Notes under the pieces: generated by a model | Seen by the model: only the letters and a program-made list of their open reading frames with translations | The model's database searches: none | Told to the model about the DNA's origin: nothing | Position numbers and translations under genes: made by a program | Shown here: one piece after another, positions 17,043 through 28,256 of the stretch | Position numbering within the stretch: position 1 is the stretch's first letter | How the letters are laid out: every line of letters begins with the position of its first letter | NCBI RefSeq assembly: GCF_026210795.1 | Contig: NC_089445.1 | Span: 2,604,001-2,668,000 of the forward strand | Direction: 5' to 3' | DNA length: 64,000 nt | DNA from: Rhizophagus irregularis | Taxonomy: Eukaryota; Glomeromycota; Glomeromycetes; Glomerales; Glomeraceae

Positions 17043-17132
17043 TTCTTTTGAATTTAAAAATTCAAAATTTCGAGGTTTTAATATTCAAGATTTTTATGTT
17101 TTATTATGACTATACTATATTGTATTTAATAA

Positions 17133-18003
17133 TGGTGTAGTTAGCCTAAAAATTCAGCCGAGGGCACAGTAAATTTTCGGCTAACAACACCCAGCCGAAA
17201 AAAATTCATATTGATCTTGAATATTGTATTGGTTCAACATCTACTATTTTCGGCTGAATATTTTCGTCTAAATACACTTTTTTTAAATAATAGTGTAGTT
17301 AGCCAAAATGTCCAACCAGGAGCGCAAGAAACGCCAATACACATACAATTTTCCAGGAGACCAAAGCGAATCAGCAAGACAAGGAAGCAACATCAAAGTG
17401 TGATGATTTATATATATTTAATTTAATCAATTTACTTATTAACTTTAAATTAACATTTTAAAATTTATTAAACTTACAAACTAATAATAAATCAAAGTTC
17501 AAACGCGGGGTTTCTAAAAAAGTAAATTTTCTATGCTGATCATTTAATGTTGGGCAGAATTAAATTTAACGAAAAATCAGGAAAAAAAAAGAACTTGTTA
17601 AATAAATCAAAATTGACATTTAAAATTAACTTTGACTCTTTAAGTAAACTTGCAGAACAAACAAAAATACACATATTGCATATTTTTTAAAAAAATTATA
17701 TTTATTAAATTTTTTTTTACATAATAAAGTCACGTGATACTTGTTTGAACACCACGAAACTTTCAAATAATAATTTTATAATCATTTATACTTTATTAAG
17801 CTATAAAAAATGTTATTTACGGTCAACTAAAAATAAATAATGTAGTTAGCCGTAAATATCTAGCCGTAAATAGTAGTAGTTGAATAAACAAATTATTCAA
17901 GACCGACATGGATTTTTATCTTTAAACAATAATAATGATATTAATATTTTTGTTAGCCGAAAATTTACTGCGCCTTCGGCTGAATTTTTCGGCTACTACA
18001 CCA
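17133..18003. mobile_element. Element with about 52-bp terminal inverted repeats (TGGTGTAGTTAGCC)
   Basis: The left end reads TGGTGTAGTTAGCCTAAAAA, then TTCAGCCGAGGGCACAG; the right end, inverted, reads TGGTGTAGTAGCCGAAAAAT, then TCAGCCGAAGGCGCAG. Similarity runs for about 52 bp. Two further internal copies of the GTGTAGTTAGCC head occur near 17290 and 17840, so this may be several related elements nested together. A short open frame at 17211-17426 shows no domain. The element lies exactly between the two kinase duplication units. Target duplication is unclear. Confidence 0.7.
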
Positions 18004-18464
18004 TATACAATTATCAGTATATAATTATTATGAATTTATTTCTTATTCACATTACCTATTCATCAACATATTGTAATCAAAATTTAAAACTATTACTAGC
18101 TGTAACCTGTTACGTTGCAACAGGTTAATTTATACTAATACTTGTGGGCCATTTCCTTTTTCTGTTACAGGCTCGTCTTTCTTTTAAATTTTGTTTTATA
18201 TAATTAAAATTTACTATAACTTATGTTAAAGAATGGAGAAAACAAAAAAAAATTACAATAAAAAATGAACAATAAAAAAATAGTAGCAAAAAAAGTCTTT
18301 TTATTTTTATTGGTGTTATTCAACAAAAATATATAATAATAATAAAAATGAAAAAACCAATTAAAAAAGATTATTTTTGGTTTGGACCGAAAAAAAAATA
18401 AAGAAAAAAATGATTATAATAATAAGTATTGAAAATTTTTTTTTCGGTTTGATAAAAAAAAATG

Positions 18465-18920
18465 GTGCGATCACTGTCCAAACCTAAAGGGCAGTGATGT
18501 GCATTGGAAGTTTCCAAGAATTGGAATTGTGTATATTCCAATAATTTTCAACACATAATATATAACGTAAACAGTATATATTTTGGGAAGCTTCCAATAA
18601 AAATTTATTGGCATTGGGAATTTTGGATTGGAAGATTCTAATAGGTCCAATGCACATCACTGCAGTAAAAGGGAAAAGAACAAAAAATCAAAAAAGGAAA
18701 ATAAAAATCCGGTTTAAAAAACCGTGAAAGGAAAAAATTTTATTATTAAAAAAAAACCAGTCTCAAAAGAACCTGAAGGAAGAGACAAAAAAAATTCTAA
18801 AAAAATTCAGGAACTGGAGAGAACAAAAAAAAATTTTTAAAAAAAAAGAAAAAAACCGATTTTTAAAAAACTGGAAAGAACGAAAAAAAAATAAATCCGA
18901 TTTCAAAAATTTCGATCAAA
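18465..18920 (+). mobile_element. A-rich SINE-like repeat, copy in unit B
   Basis: Homologous to 14405-14720: GCGATCACTGTCCAAACCTAAAGGG, interrupted by the CAGTGATG element, then an A-rich body with CCGGTTTAAAAAACCG and related words to about 18920. B-box-like and A-rich features suggest a SINE, but no tRNA parent can be named. Confidence 0.4.
18492..18662. mobile_element. 171-bp MITE with CAGTGATGTGCATTGGA ends
   Basis: The 17-bp terminal repeat CAGTGATGTGCATTGGA is mirrored perfectly by TCCAATGCACATCACTG. The ends have hAT character. A clean 8-bp duplication is not visible: the left flank is CTAAAGGG and the right flank CAGTAAAAGGG. The same insertion in unit A is reduced to 49 bp. Confidence 0.75.
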
Positions 18921-19364
18921 CTATAACAAACACGGAAGTGGTTTTCATGTTACACAATTCAAAGAGGGTAATCTAAATATCACCACAATTTTTGTTATTT
19001 AGATGCAGATCCCGTTACGGTAATCTGTCAAAAGATTGTTTTCCTTTTTTGAATTTAATTTATCATTATTGAAAAAAACCAAATACAGTAAATATCTAAT
19101 TATCCAAGACTTTGGCTAATTATTGATTATACTTTTCCATTATCGGACATACAAAGTAGTGATAAATAAATATTCCATGGAGAATGTTATAATAGAACCT
19201 TACTTTTGAAAGGGTTGTTATTTATACTTTTATATTCGTAAACTCCGGTCAAAGAATTTTCTTTAAGCTGATCGTTTCTTTAAAAGGATACGATTAAAAT
19301 TTTCGACCGTTTTTATTGTAAAATTTCCTTTTAAATCATCATGCTACAAACAAATTAGTGTAAC

Positions 19365-19371
19365 TATAAAA
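19365..19371 (+). promoter_or_regulatory. TATA-like box of kinase copy B
   Basis: TATAAAA lies 61 bp upstream of the ATG at 19426, matching the spacing in copy A. Confidence 0.5.
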
Positions 19372-19425
19372 TGTATTTATATTATGGTAGTTTTTCGAGT
19401 GCCAGTAAAGAATAAAATTTAAATT

Positions 19426-21782
19426 ATGGATCAATTAATCAACCCATCAAATGATACATCTGTAAGTCATCCATCAATTGACTTATCGAATTACACATCT
19501 TTAAGTTATCCCCAAACTGATCTACAACCAATGAATTATACATATTATACATATCCATTAATTGATTTATCAAATAACTCATCTATAAATTATTTACCTG
19601 TTAACTTACTGGATTACAATTATCCACAAATTAATTTATCAGATAATACATCTTTAAGTGATGACCTACCAGATTACACATTTTTAGGTTGTCTACCAAT
19701 TGACTTATCAAATGACACATTTATAAGTAATCCACAGATTGACTTATTAAATGATTTGAATCATCCACAAACGAATTATTCTACCTCAAATAATTCATCA
19801 ATTGATTTATCATCTGACACATCTTTAAATTCACCAATTGATTTACCAGACAACACATCTTTAAGTCATCCATCAATTGACTTATTAAATAACACGTCTT
19901 TGAGTTATCCACCAATTGACCAAACTAAGGAACTAACATCTTTAAATTATCCAACACAGAACACGCTTAAACCTGAGATTAAAAAATGTACTGAATGCAA
20001 TAAGGAAGAAAATTTTGCGAATGAAACGCATGTGATTCGTCATCCATATCATAAAGAAGCAACAGTTACTCTAAGTGGAAATAAAGTTATTGATGATTTT
20101 ATTATCAGTATACTAAGTAATAGTGCCAATTATAAACGTCATAAATCAGTAGTGAATTTGGAATTTGTTCCATATGAAAGGTTCGAGAAAATAAAATTTG
20201 TTGCTGAAGGAGGATTTAGTAAAATTTATAAAGCTACTTGGATTGATGGTCCATTAATTAGTAAATGGAATTATGAAAAAAAAGAGTTTAATCGTAAAGG
20301 TAGAAAAACAGTTGCTCTTAAAGAACTTAATAATTCTAAAAACATTGAATCTAAAGAGTTAAATGAGGTACAGTATCTTGTTAATTCACTAATATTAAGT
20401 TTAAAAATAGCTATACTGACTAACATTATTTTAGCTTAAAATATTTTATAATTTTATTTTAAAACATACAAGTATTGATAGTTTCAATTACAATAATCGA
20501 TATTTTGGAATCACTCAAAATCCCAACACACAAAATTTTATGATAATTACAAATTATTACAAATCAGGAGATCTAACACATTACATTTCAAAAGATTTTC
20601 TTAATATTAGTTGGAGAATTAAATTAATTAAATTAAGAGGCATGATAAAAGGACTTGAAATACTACATAAAGAAAATATTGTCCATCAAGATTATCATAG
20701 TGGAAATATTTTTGTTAGAAACAGTAATAATGATTATTTTCTTGCATCTGTAGTAACGGGTGATTTTGGAATAAGTAAATCTGCAATTGAAACATCAGAT
20801 GATGATAATGAGGTTTATGGAATCATTCCGTATGTTGCTCCAGAAGTTTTTCAAGGACAAAAATATACTAAATCATCAGATATATATAGTTTTGGTATGA
20901 TTATGTGGGAATTAATGACAGGAAGAAGACCATTCTGGGATAGAAGCCATGACACAGATCTTATTATTGAAATATGTGATGGACTTCGCCCTCCGATTGT
21001 CACAAATACACCTGAAGGTTATATTGAATTAATGCAAAAATGTTGGCATTCTGATCCAAATGAAAGACCAAGTGCTAGTGATATTACTAAAAAATTTGTT
21101 TACTATTCTAGTAATTCGGCTGTATACAAAGAACGCGATAACCCAACTAAAATCATAAGTTCACCAGATATTGGACCTGTAACAACAAATAATCCAGGCG
21201 CCATCTATAAAAGTAGGCCATTAAGTACAATGATAAAATCTGCCAACTTTACAAGAAGTCTAAGATTAAAAAGTCTAGGATTTGGTAATAAAATTATGTT
21301 ATTTATATCTGCCGTACTTTAATAGTTTAGAATTTAAATCATATTAATATAATTTATTAATTAAGACAAGAGAAAGTTTAATAATAATTTGATTGAGAAT
21401 AATAATAATAATAAAGGTATTAAATTAAGTACTATTTTATCAATTAATTTAATTATAATATAACTAATTCATTTGTAATGATATTGTTTTAGATAAAATC
21501 CATAAAAGACTTAAATATTGTGAGGAACAGAATGATGGTAAATGCACACATAATATGTTTTTCATAATATGTATTTTGCATAAATAAATCAAAATTTGTT
21601 TTTTTTCTTGTAGATTACTTAACACAAGAACTCGAATTTGATATTAATTGTAATACGAATTCTAACAAATCTGAAGATAATGGTAAGAAATTAATGATAT
21701 TTGTAATACTAATTTTTATTTTATTAAAATCTATTTTTACTATTTAGATTATATTACCAGTGAACTTAATTTTGATATTTAA
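19426..21782 (+). CDS. TKL-like protein kinase with N-terminal repeat region, copy B
   Basis: Five exons give an open frame of 646 residues: 19426-20367, 20435-21284, 21493-21537, 21614-21682 and 21748-21782. Introns 2-4 are all phase 1 with GT-AG ends. Residues 1-165 are about ten degenerate units of the type IDLSNNTSLSYP. Next come one zinc-knuckle pair (CTEC; the second pair seen in the 40-kb paralogue is RHPYH here) and the kinase domain: AEGGFSKIYKATW loop, VALKEL lysine, HQDYHSGNIF catalytic loop (HQD instead of HRD, Asp kept), GDFGIS, APEVFQGQKYT. All catalytic residues are present, so activity is likely. The tail encoded by the short exons ends ELNFDI. It belongs to the large kinase expansion of these fungi; substrate is unknown. 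Confidence 0.9.
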
Positions 21783-23690
21783 TTCTTTCGATTATGACTA
21801 TACAGTATTTATGTTAAATTATTATTATGAATTTATTTACTTTATTTATTGTTTATCATCATTTATTTATATTTATTAATGTTATATTATTACCGTATTT
21901 CCATCAAAAAAGTTTATTAAAGTAGTACATTAATAAAATATTGGCAAGATTAATTAATAAACTATTTTGATACGTTAAAGTTTTTTAACAGATAATTATA
22001 AATTGCTGCGTTATAAAAAGTTTATGATAGGAAAGTTTAATATGCAAATTGTAGGTAAAGATATTTTAGATGTTAGAAGTATTCGTATTTCGAAAATTCA
22101 TGCTATAAAGAGGTAGAGATACTTCAAATATTTCGAATATAATATACTAGCATCGAATAAAATAAGGGTTAATAAATAATTAAAAAAAGCCATAAATAAT
22201 TAATATAAAACATTCATACTATTTACTTCTCAAGATAGTACTTAGGTTTTGTATACTATAATATTAACAAATATTATTAATGTGATTGCAATTCTTGCAA
22301 AATTTTTTTATCCGTGTCAAATCAAAATTGAAGATGCAAAAACCTCACATTTATTTTAAAAAAATTATTATTTTAGTAATGAATGAAAATTACATTAGTC
22401 TAAGTGGTGGTTCGTTTCAAAAATACGATTTGTTGTAAACCGAAATTTAAAGGGGATACGTATTCAAAATGAATGACAACTGCTACAACGACTTATTTGA
22501 TTAAAAGTAAGTTTATAATTCCTTTTTTGGTAAGGTTATATCTATAGTTATATAGAATATCAATTGATTATATCATACAGTTTTTAAAATCTCAATTTTC
22601 AGTCATTGACTAAGTTACTAAGACTTTCTATTTCTGTCAAAGTTATTACAGTATTATGGAATTATAAGATTTACTAGATAGTATCCTTATCAACCGAATA
22701 ATAATAATTACACTATCAGAACTTTAACTAATTAAATATATGGTATACAAAATTTTTGATATGTGATTATAAATAATGTTTGGTTTTGAAAGAGAAAATG
22801 AACATTACGCCACATCTTAAACCAAATTTTAAATTGCTTTATCATTTTGAATATAGACATAACACACATCTTGTCTGTTAAAATAATCTTGATTAATATA
22901 ATCCGGAATACGGAAAAATAATTTAGCAGCGTTACTATTTTCATGAACCCTCCTTTTTTTTACGTATACTGTATATATCTATTTTTGAATGATATATACT
23001 CAATATTTTATTGTTTCAAATATACAATATATATATTCATTATTTTCATTATATGTAGCAAAATACCAATGGAAATAAATATATGTTGCTCGTTTTAAAT
23101 GATGCAATAAATCTCTTAAACGAATTTACAAATTGGATTAGTAAAAATGAAAAAGTTGATGGATTATTAATAATCAATAGGAGCATTGAATGAATATCAT
23201 ACAACTAATTTAAAAATAGCTATAATATATTCAACTTTATGAGAGGATAAAATAAAATATATGTTTTTATAAAATTAAAATCAGCAATAATTTCATAATC
23301 AATACTTTTAACAATATTGTGTTTTTTTAGATGGATATGATAAAAGGCGTAGGATTTTGTTGTTGTAGTAATTTTACTAAAAATTGTGATTATTATAGAA
23401 AAGAAAATAACAACAGTACGATATCATTTCTATTAAATTATATAAAATTGATAAATTTCTTTTGCAGCATTTTCTAAATCTCATCAGAGTTAAACCATTT
23501 TTATCAGTTAAAATATTATCGTCACCAACTTCAATATAAATAATATAAATTTAATTTTTTTCGATTCAATACTTTATACTTTGTTAAATTTCATCTTTAA
23601 GTAAATGTTTTCTAATACTAAATATTTGAAGATTATCATTTTGATCAAGTATCATTAAAAGTTATGCTAAATTAATACAATAATAATGTA
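21783..23690. other. Intergenic, AT-rich
   Basis: No gene is supported. The open frame at 22732-22944 (minus) is Ile/Phe/Lys-rich and lacks a domain. A TATACTGTATATA-type word occurs near 22965, as elsewhere in the window. Confidence 0.4.
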
Positions 23691-23700
23691 CTGTGAATGT

Positions 23701-23745
23701 TATGTGAATTCTTGTATATCTTGTGGAAAATTAATAACATTTCCT
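23701..23745 (-). mobile_element. Possible Helitron-protein scrap
   Basis: The minus strand reads RGNVINFPQDIQEFT followed by a stop. The word NVINFPQD resembles a segment common in Helitron-type and related proteins of these fungi. It is very short, so this rests on recall of the motif only. Confidence 0.3.
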
Positions 23746-23830
23746 CTGTATCTATTTTGTTTTCCCCGAAATCAACATACTTGACATTACTGTGAATACT
23801 TGTGATATTAATATCTTAGTTACCAATTTA

Positions 23831-23990
23831 ACTACACATTTCCTGATAGATTCCAACAACGCGATAGGTCAAGTATTTTTGAGCAGTACATTAAAGTCGT
23901 ATGTTTAGGAATCGGGTAAACGTTAGCATTACGCCATTCATTCAGAATATCGCCCATTCTACGTTAAGCCAACTTATAAATGCACTGCTG
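23831..23990 (-). mobile_element. Reverse transcriptase scrap (LINE-like)
   Basis: The minus strand reads GDILNEWRNANVYPIPK before decaying. This pattern (x-P/N-EW-x-A-x-V/I-x-PI-P/x-K) is the conserved start of LINE reverse transcriptases. Local GC content is above the flanks. The downstream frame soon ends in stops; no other RT motif is found. Confidence 0.5.
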
Positions 23991-23999
23991 TTATTTCTT

Positions 24000-25440
24000 C
24001 TATTTCTGTGAATGTGTGTCCATTGCTTTATCCAATTTCTTTTTTTTATAAACTTTTTTTTTCACTTTTTAATATAAAAAGCTTAAAATCATGTTGATAA
24101 AATAATAAGAATTTTTATAACTATTTACATATTATTTTTTTTTTTGACTTAACATTGTATTTTGGATCTCAATTTTTTCTTTCAGCATTATTTTTTTAAA
24201 TATCAAAGATTTTTTCTTTTTTGGTTAAGCTTCATTTTGAATTCTTTACAATATATGATAATGAGTTCTTTATCGTCTTGCATAGAAATTCCCTAACTAC
24301 CTTTTTTCCTTTGTCTTTACATTTTAAGTCAGAATTAAGGTATTTATTATGATGATGGTGATGTAAAAGATTATGTATGAAAACTTATTTAATAAATTAA
24401 AATTTTTTGAAATGTATTTTAAATATTTGTAATAGAATTTTATAAATTGAAAAATAATAATAAAATTTTCATTTGTAGTTTCAATATTAATGAATGTTTC
24501 AAAATAAGTATATATATCTAAGGTTGCTGGTATTAGATTATCTAATAGATCAATATGATACCCCATATTTTCAGATGTTTTAAATCTTCCATAATATATT
24601 TTTTTTAACCAAGAGCCAACCTTCATGTGAAACTTCTTGCTTACTATAAAAGCTAAAGTTAAATATTGAATTAATTTTACTAATTTTAAAAAAAATTTTG
24701 ATAAAATAATGTTTAAAATTAAATGATACTTACGCGTTCAAAAGTAATTTTTTTTCATAATTAATGATCCAACTCGATCCTCCATATACAAGATTATTTA
24801 TAATAAAAATTGAGTTGTTTTAATATTTTAAAAAAAATAAAATAATATAAAAATATTAAAAAAAATAAAATTTTTCTTTCAGAGTTATTATTTCATACTC
24901 AGTAATGTAAAATTAAGGAAAAAATTTTGATTTTATATAATAAAATTGGAAACGACTAATGAAAATTATATTTTAAAGGTTAATTAAGAGAGAGAGTTAT
25001 TATTTAAAAAATTGATATCATTAAAATATTTCAAGAATGATGGATATTTTAAAAGATAGATTATTTTCAATTATATAAAAGGTATGATTTTGTTGATTTT
25101 GTTTTATTTGTTCTATAAAAAATTTTTTGTTTTTTTTCTTCATTTTGATATTTTGATTTTTTGAACAAAGTTTTGATAAATGTAATAATAATATCGAATT
25201 GTCAATTAAAAAATCATTATAAATTTTTGTAAATAAAAAAAAATAAAAAAGAATATTAAAAAGAAAATTAAAACATGTAAATAATGGGATTCAAATATTT
25301 ATAATTGTTTCGATTGATAATAATAAAAAAATTTTTTAATGGTCTTGCAAATAATTTTACTAATAAATTTATAAAATTTTACCATCAAAGGGATCAAAGG
25401 GATAATTTGAATTAAAGTTTCAACCCATGTTGAACTCAAC
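24000..25440. other. Intergenic with a doubtful open frame
   Basis: The minus-strand frame 24324-24626 begins MKVGSWLKKIYYGRF and includes DLLDNLIPATLDIYTYF, which looks less biased than its tail. A possible upstream exon with donor GTAAGT near 24730 reads VYGGSSWIINYEK. The two do not join in the same phase, and no family is recognised. The rest is AT-rich filler. Confidence 0.3.
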
Positions 25441-25639
25441 ATTAATTCATTGCGGTTACGCATTTAAATAATATAAATGACGAATAAACATCCCAGTAAA
25501 CTTGATGGGTTGTGCATGGACGCGTAAACCGTGTCAGGATTGATGCTACCAGTAAGTGCAGCTGAGGAAGGGCAGGAGGAGAAGAAGAATTTTCAACGGT
25601 AGTTTTTGAATTTTCCTTGGACTTGTGTATTGTGATGGC

Positions 25640-25830
25640 CATGGCTTCTTTTCCTGCTCTTCATCTTTCTTTCAGATAACCGGTTTCCTCAATCGTTTAG
25701 CGATAGTTAATCCGAATTTAGGATTCATAGCTAATAGTTGCCCAATTCGTAATATTGGCAGGTTGGTCGAGGAATTGCTGTGGAGTATAAGGTTCGACCA
25801 TCCGGTTGACACACGAGACATATAAATGTA
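25640..25830 (-). mobile_element. Retrotransposon protease-region relic
   Basis: The minus strand encodes STNLPILRIGQLLAMNPKFG, then TIAKRLRKPV. This resembles the stretch just before the aspartic protease of Ty3/gypsy-type polyproteins in these fungi. The frame then stops, and the downstream 25450-25640 keeps a GC-richer, coding-like composition with frame breaks. Read on either strand there is no intact gene. Confidence 0.45.
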
Positions 25831-26998
25831 AGCTTTTCTTCATCATGTCGGTTTGATAGACAAAATAGGAACGATTTTGATAAGAAATATTAAATAATTT
25901 AAGAAAATCAAATATTATTAAGAAAATATTTTTTAGGAAGATTATTAATGTTATACAATTTAAATATATTTCATTTTTTTTAAAGGTATAATTATATTAA
26001 TTAAGATAATTGTATTGTTCCAATATATCTTTTAATTTATCTTGAAATAATTTGATAATAAATGAGTAAGTTGTTGATGATGATGATGAAAAGAATGATT
26101 ATAAAATTATTTAGGAATTTACGGACGGTATATAAAAATATAAAAAATATAAAAAATATAAAATTAGGAATTATATATAAAAATTTATAATAAGTAAAAA
26201 ATATTTCTTTTTGAAAGAATTTTTTATTCACGTATATTTTAAAATTAGAAAATTGTAATAATTTCATTATCTTTTATGTACGAATATTTTTAGTAGTTTT
26301 TTAAATATATGTATATATTGAATATTTATTAGATGATTCTTTAGCAGTTTTCATTTTAAATAATAATCTTTGATAAAAATATACATTTAATATAGAAAAT
26401 AGTTTTATATAAAGAAAGAAAATTTTTTTTTTTTTAGATGATTTAGAAAGAGCGAGAATTGAAAAAAAAATTTATTTTTTTTCTGAAAGTTATCATATAA
26501 ACGTTATGTAAAGCTAACCCAATAAGTAAACATTTTACCCAAAATAAAATAATCATTAATATGAGTCATCGCCGCGGATGAAGTTCACAATTACGGAGTT
26601 TCCCGTTATCAAATCAAGAATCCATCATAATTTTCACATGACCGAGAACAAATACAATAAGTTGTACGTCTGTCATTATGAAGTGAAATACATTAAAAAA
26701 AAAAATGAAAAGGATAATTTTAGTAATGGCCTCCTTTTTATTATAACATCACGTAATACGTGTACGTGTATACGCACAAGAAATTTTTTATAAATACCTT
26801 CTCCAAAATCTTTAACTTGATTACTGTCCGATTCTTTGTGTACAAAAGTAGTTAGAAAGAATACACCGAAGTGACCGAACCATCATCACATACTTGAGAT
26901 AGTACAATTAATTAGTTGTCTACGTTTGGTACTCAGAGACTTACTCCAACTTCCTCTCTTTCAAGGTCAAAGTTCGCTCTTCTGCCTCACCACAATGG
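25831..26998. other. Intergenic, AT-rich
   Basis: No gene or repeat is supported. The open frames here are low-complexity Phe/Ile/Lys runs. Confidence 0.4.
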
Positions 26999-27003
26999 AA
27001 GTT

Positions 27004-27336
27004 TCATGATTTTTTTTTTGACTTCCAAAATGTGCCTGCGTTTTTCAAATCCTCCTAAAAAATTGAAAAAAATGTAAATATAAAACTCCCCTTATCAAGG
27101 GCAAGTCAGAATGAATTAAAAACTTTAAAATCACTTACTTTTTTATTGTTGAGCAACTTTTTTGCTCTTTTAAATTTTTTGTTTGGTCGAGGCTTAACCA
27201 TAGCTAAATGATTTAAATAATTTATGTGCGGAACCTCTCTCGTATAGCGACATTCGCCTTGATTTTTCTTATCTGGTACATTCTTTAGTGGACTTGAAAA
27301 ATTGCAGGTAGCGAGAACGCTTAGTTTCTCGTGATT
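27004..27336 (-). CDS. Hypothetical small basic protein, two 3' exons
   Basis: Two exons join cleanly: 27139-27336 (open part; ATG at 27199-27201) and 27004-27054. The intron has GTAAGT and TTTTTTTAG ends and is phase 0. From the ATG the protein would be 37 residues: MVKPRPNKKFKRAKKLL, a linker, then DLKNAGTFWKSKKKS. The frame stays open upstream of this ATG for 45 codons (CNFSSPLKN, GECRYTREVPHINYL), so a longer protein with an upstream exon is possible. A different frame is open just upstream (SYSENEDWSLIGYL), which suggests either a missed intron or a frameshift. No family is recognised; basic composition suggests nucleic-acid or ribosome association, by inference only. Confidence 0.4.
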
Positions 27337-27419
27337 TTAGCAACCTTCTTTCCTTGCAATAACTCAAGTATCCGATTAATGACCAGTCTTCATTTTCAGA
27401 ATAACTACACATAAAAAAG

Positions 27420-28256
27420 CTTTGTAAGTAATGTATAAACGTTAAAATTTCTATGTTAATCGTTTACATACTTAGGAACATTATTTACTGAAAGATAAAA
27501 ATACAATTCGATTTTTTTTATCAATAAGAAAATTTTCAGTGCGGTATAAAAGGTTAAAATAAAATAATTTGTATTAATATATCGATATTACGATATAACC
27601 GCAAAAGTTACGATTCGAGTAATAAAAATCTAACTTTTTCATATTTATTTTCTAATATGTTGATATCAAACTCGGATCATAATAGAAATCATATGATTCG
27701 GCGTAACTTTTAATGATTGGTAAGACAGACCATGTGAATGTGAGTATAAATTTATACGATTATACGATCGTTTAAAATTGACAATGGAAAATTAAATTGA
27801 TGAAAATTTACCCCTAAGTGCGACAATATAAAATAATCCTGGTATTGTTCGCTCTTTTATATGTATTTTGTTATAAAATGAAAACTGTAAGAGAGTAGAT
27901 TAAATTTTTGAAGTGAGAATAAGTTGAAGGGCAACGACTACTCGAGCTCAAAAATAAATAGTATAGCTGATTTTAGCACATATTAGCGTTAATCCTTAAA
28001 TCTTAATGGTACACATTTAATAGATAAAATGTAAAAAAATTTATTATCGCGTGTTTGCGTGATAAAATTCAATATCCATACAAACCAATTACGTATTGAA
28101 AAATAAAAAAATAAAAGAATTTTATTAATTAATTATATATATTGAATTATAAAACTAATTTATAAAAAAATATCAGTAGCAAAAAAAAAACTTGATATCC
28201 TTAATAAAAAAAAATTTTTTTTTAATAGCCTCTAACGATAGTTAAAAAATTACTGA
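27420..28256. other. Intergenic between the hypothetical gene and the sacsin-like gene
   Basis: AT-rich, with no supported gene. It includes the 3' flank of the sacsin-like gene. Confidence 0.4.

Larger units (their letters stand above)
13024..17110 (+). repeat. Tandem duplication, copy A (kinase unit)
   Basis: This segment is collinear with 18073-21800, from the shared left edge (TTTAAAACTATTACTAGCTG) through the kinase gene to its last exon and about 60 bp beyond. Copy A holds about 1 kb absent from copy B (roughly 13370-14400), with two MITEs inside. The left edge carries a small hairpin, CCTGTTACGTTGCAACAGG. Confidence 0.85.
18073..21800 (+). repeat. Tandem duplication, copy B (kinase unit)
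   Basis: Collinear with 13024-17110. It lacks the 1-kb insert of copy A but keeps a full 171-bp MITE at 18492-18662, and its gene has a much longer N-terminal repeat region. Identity in the kinase coding part is very high, indicating a recent duplication. Confidence 0.85.

Noticed and set aside
25740..25815. tRNA-like look (GGTTCGACC) near 25791
   Set aside because: No acceptor, D or anticodon stems can be formed around it; the strand opposite encodes a retrotransposon-like segment.
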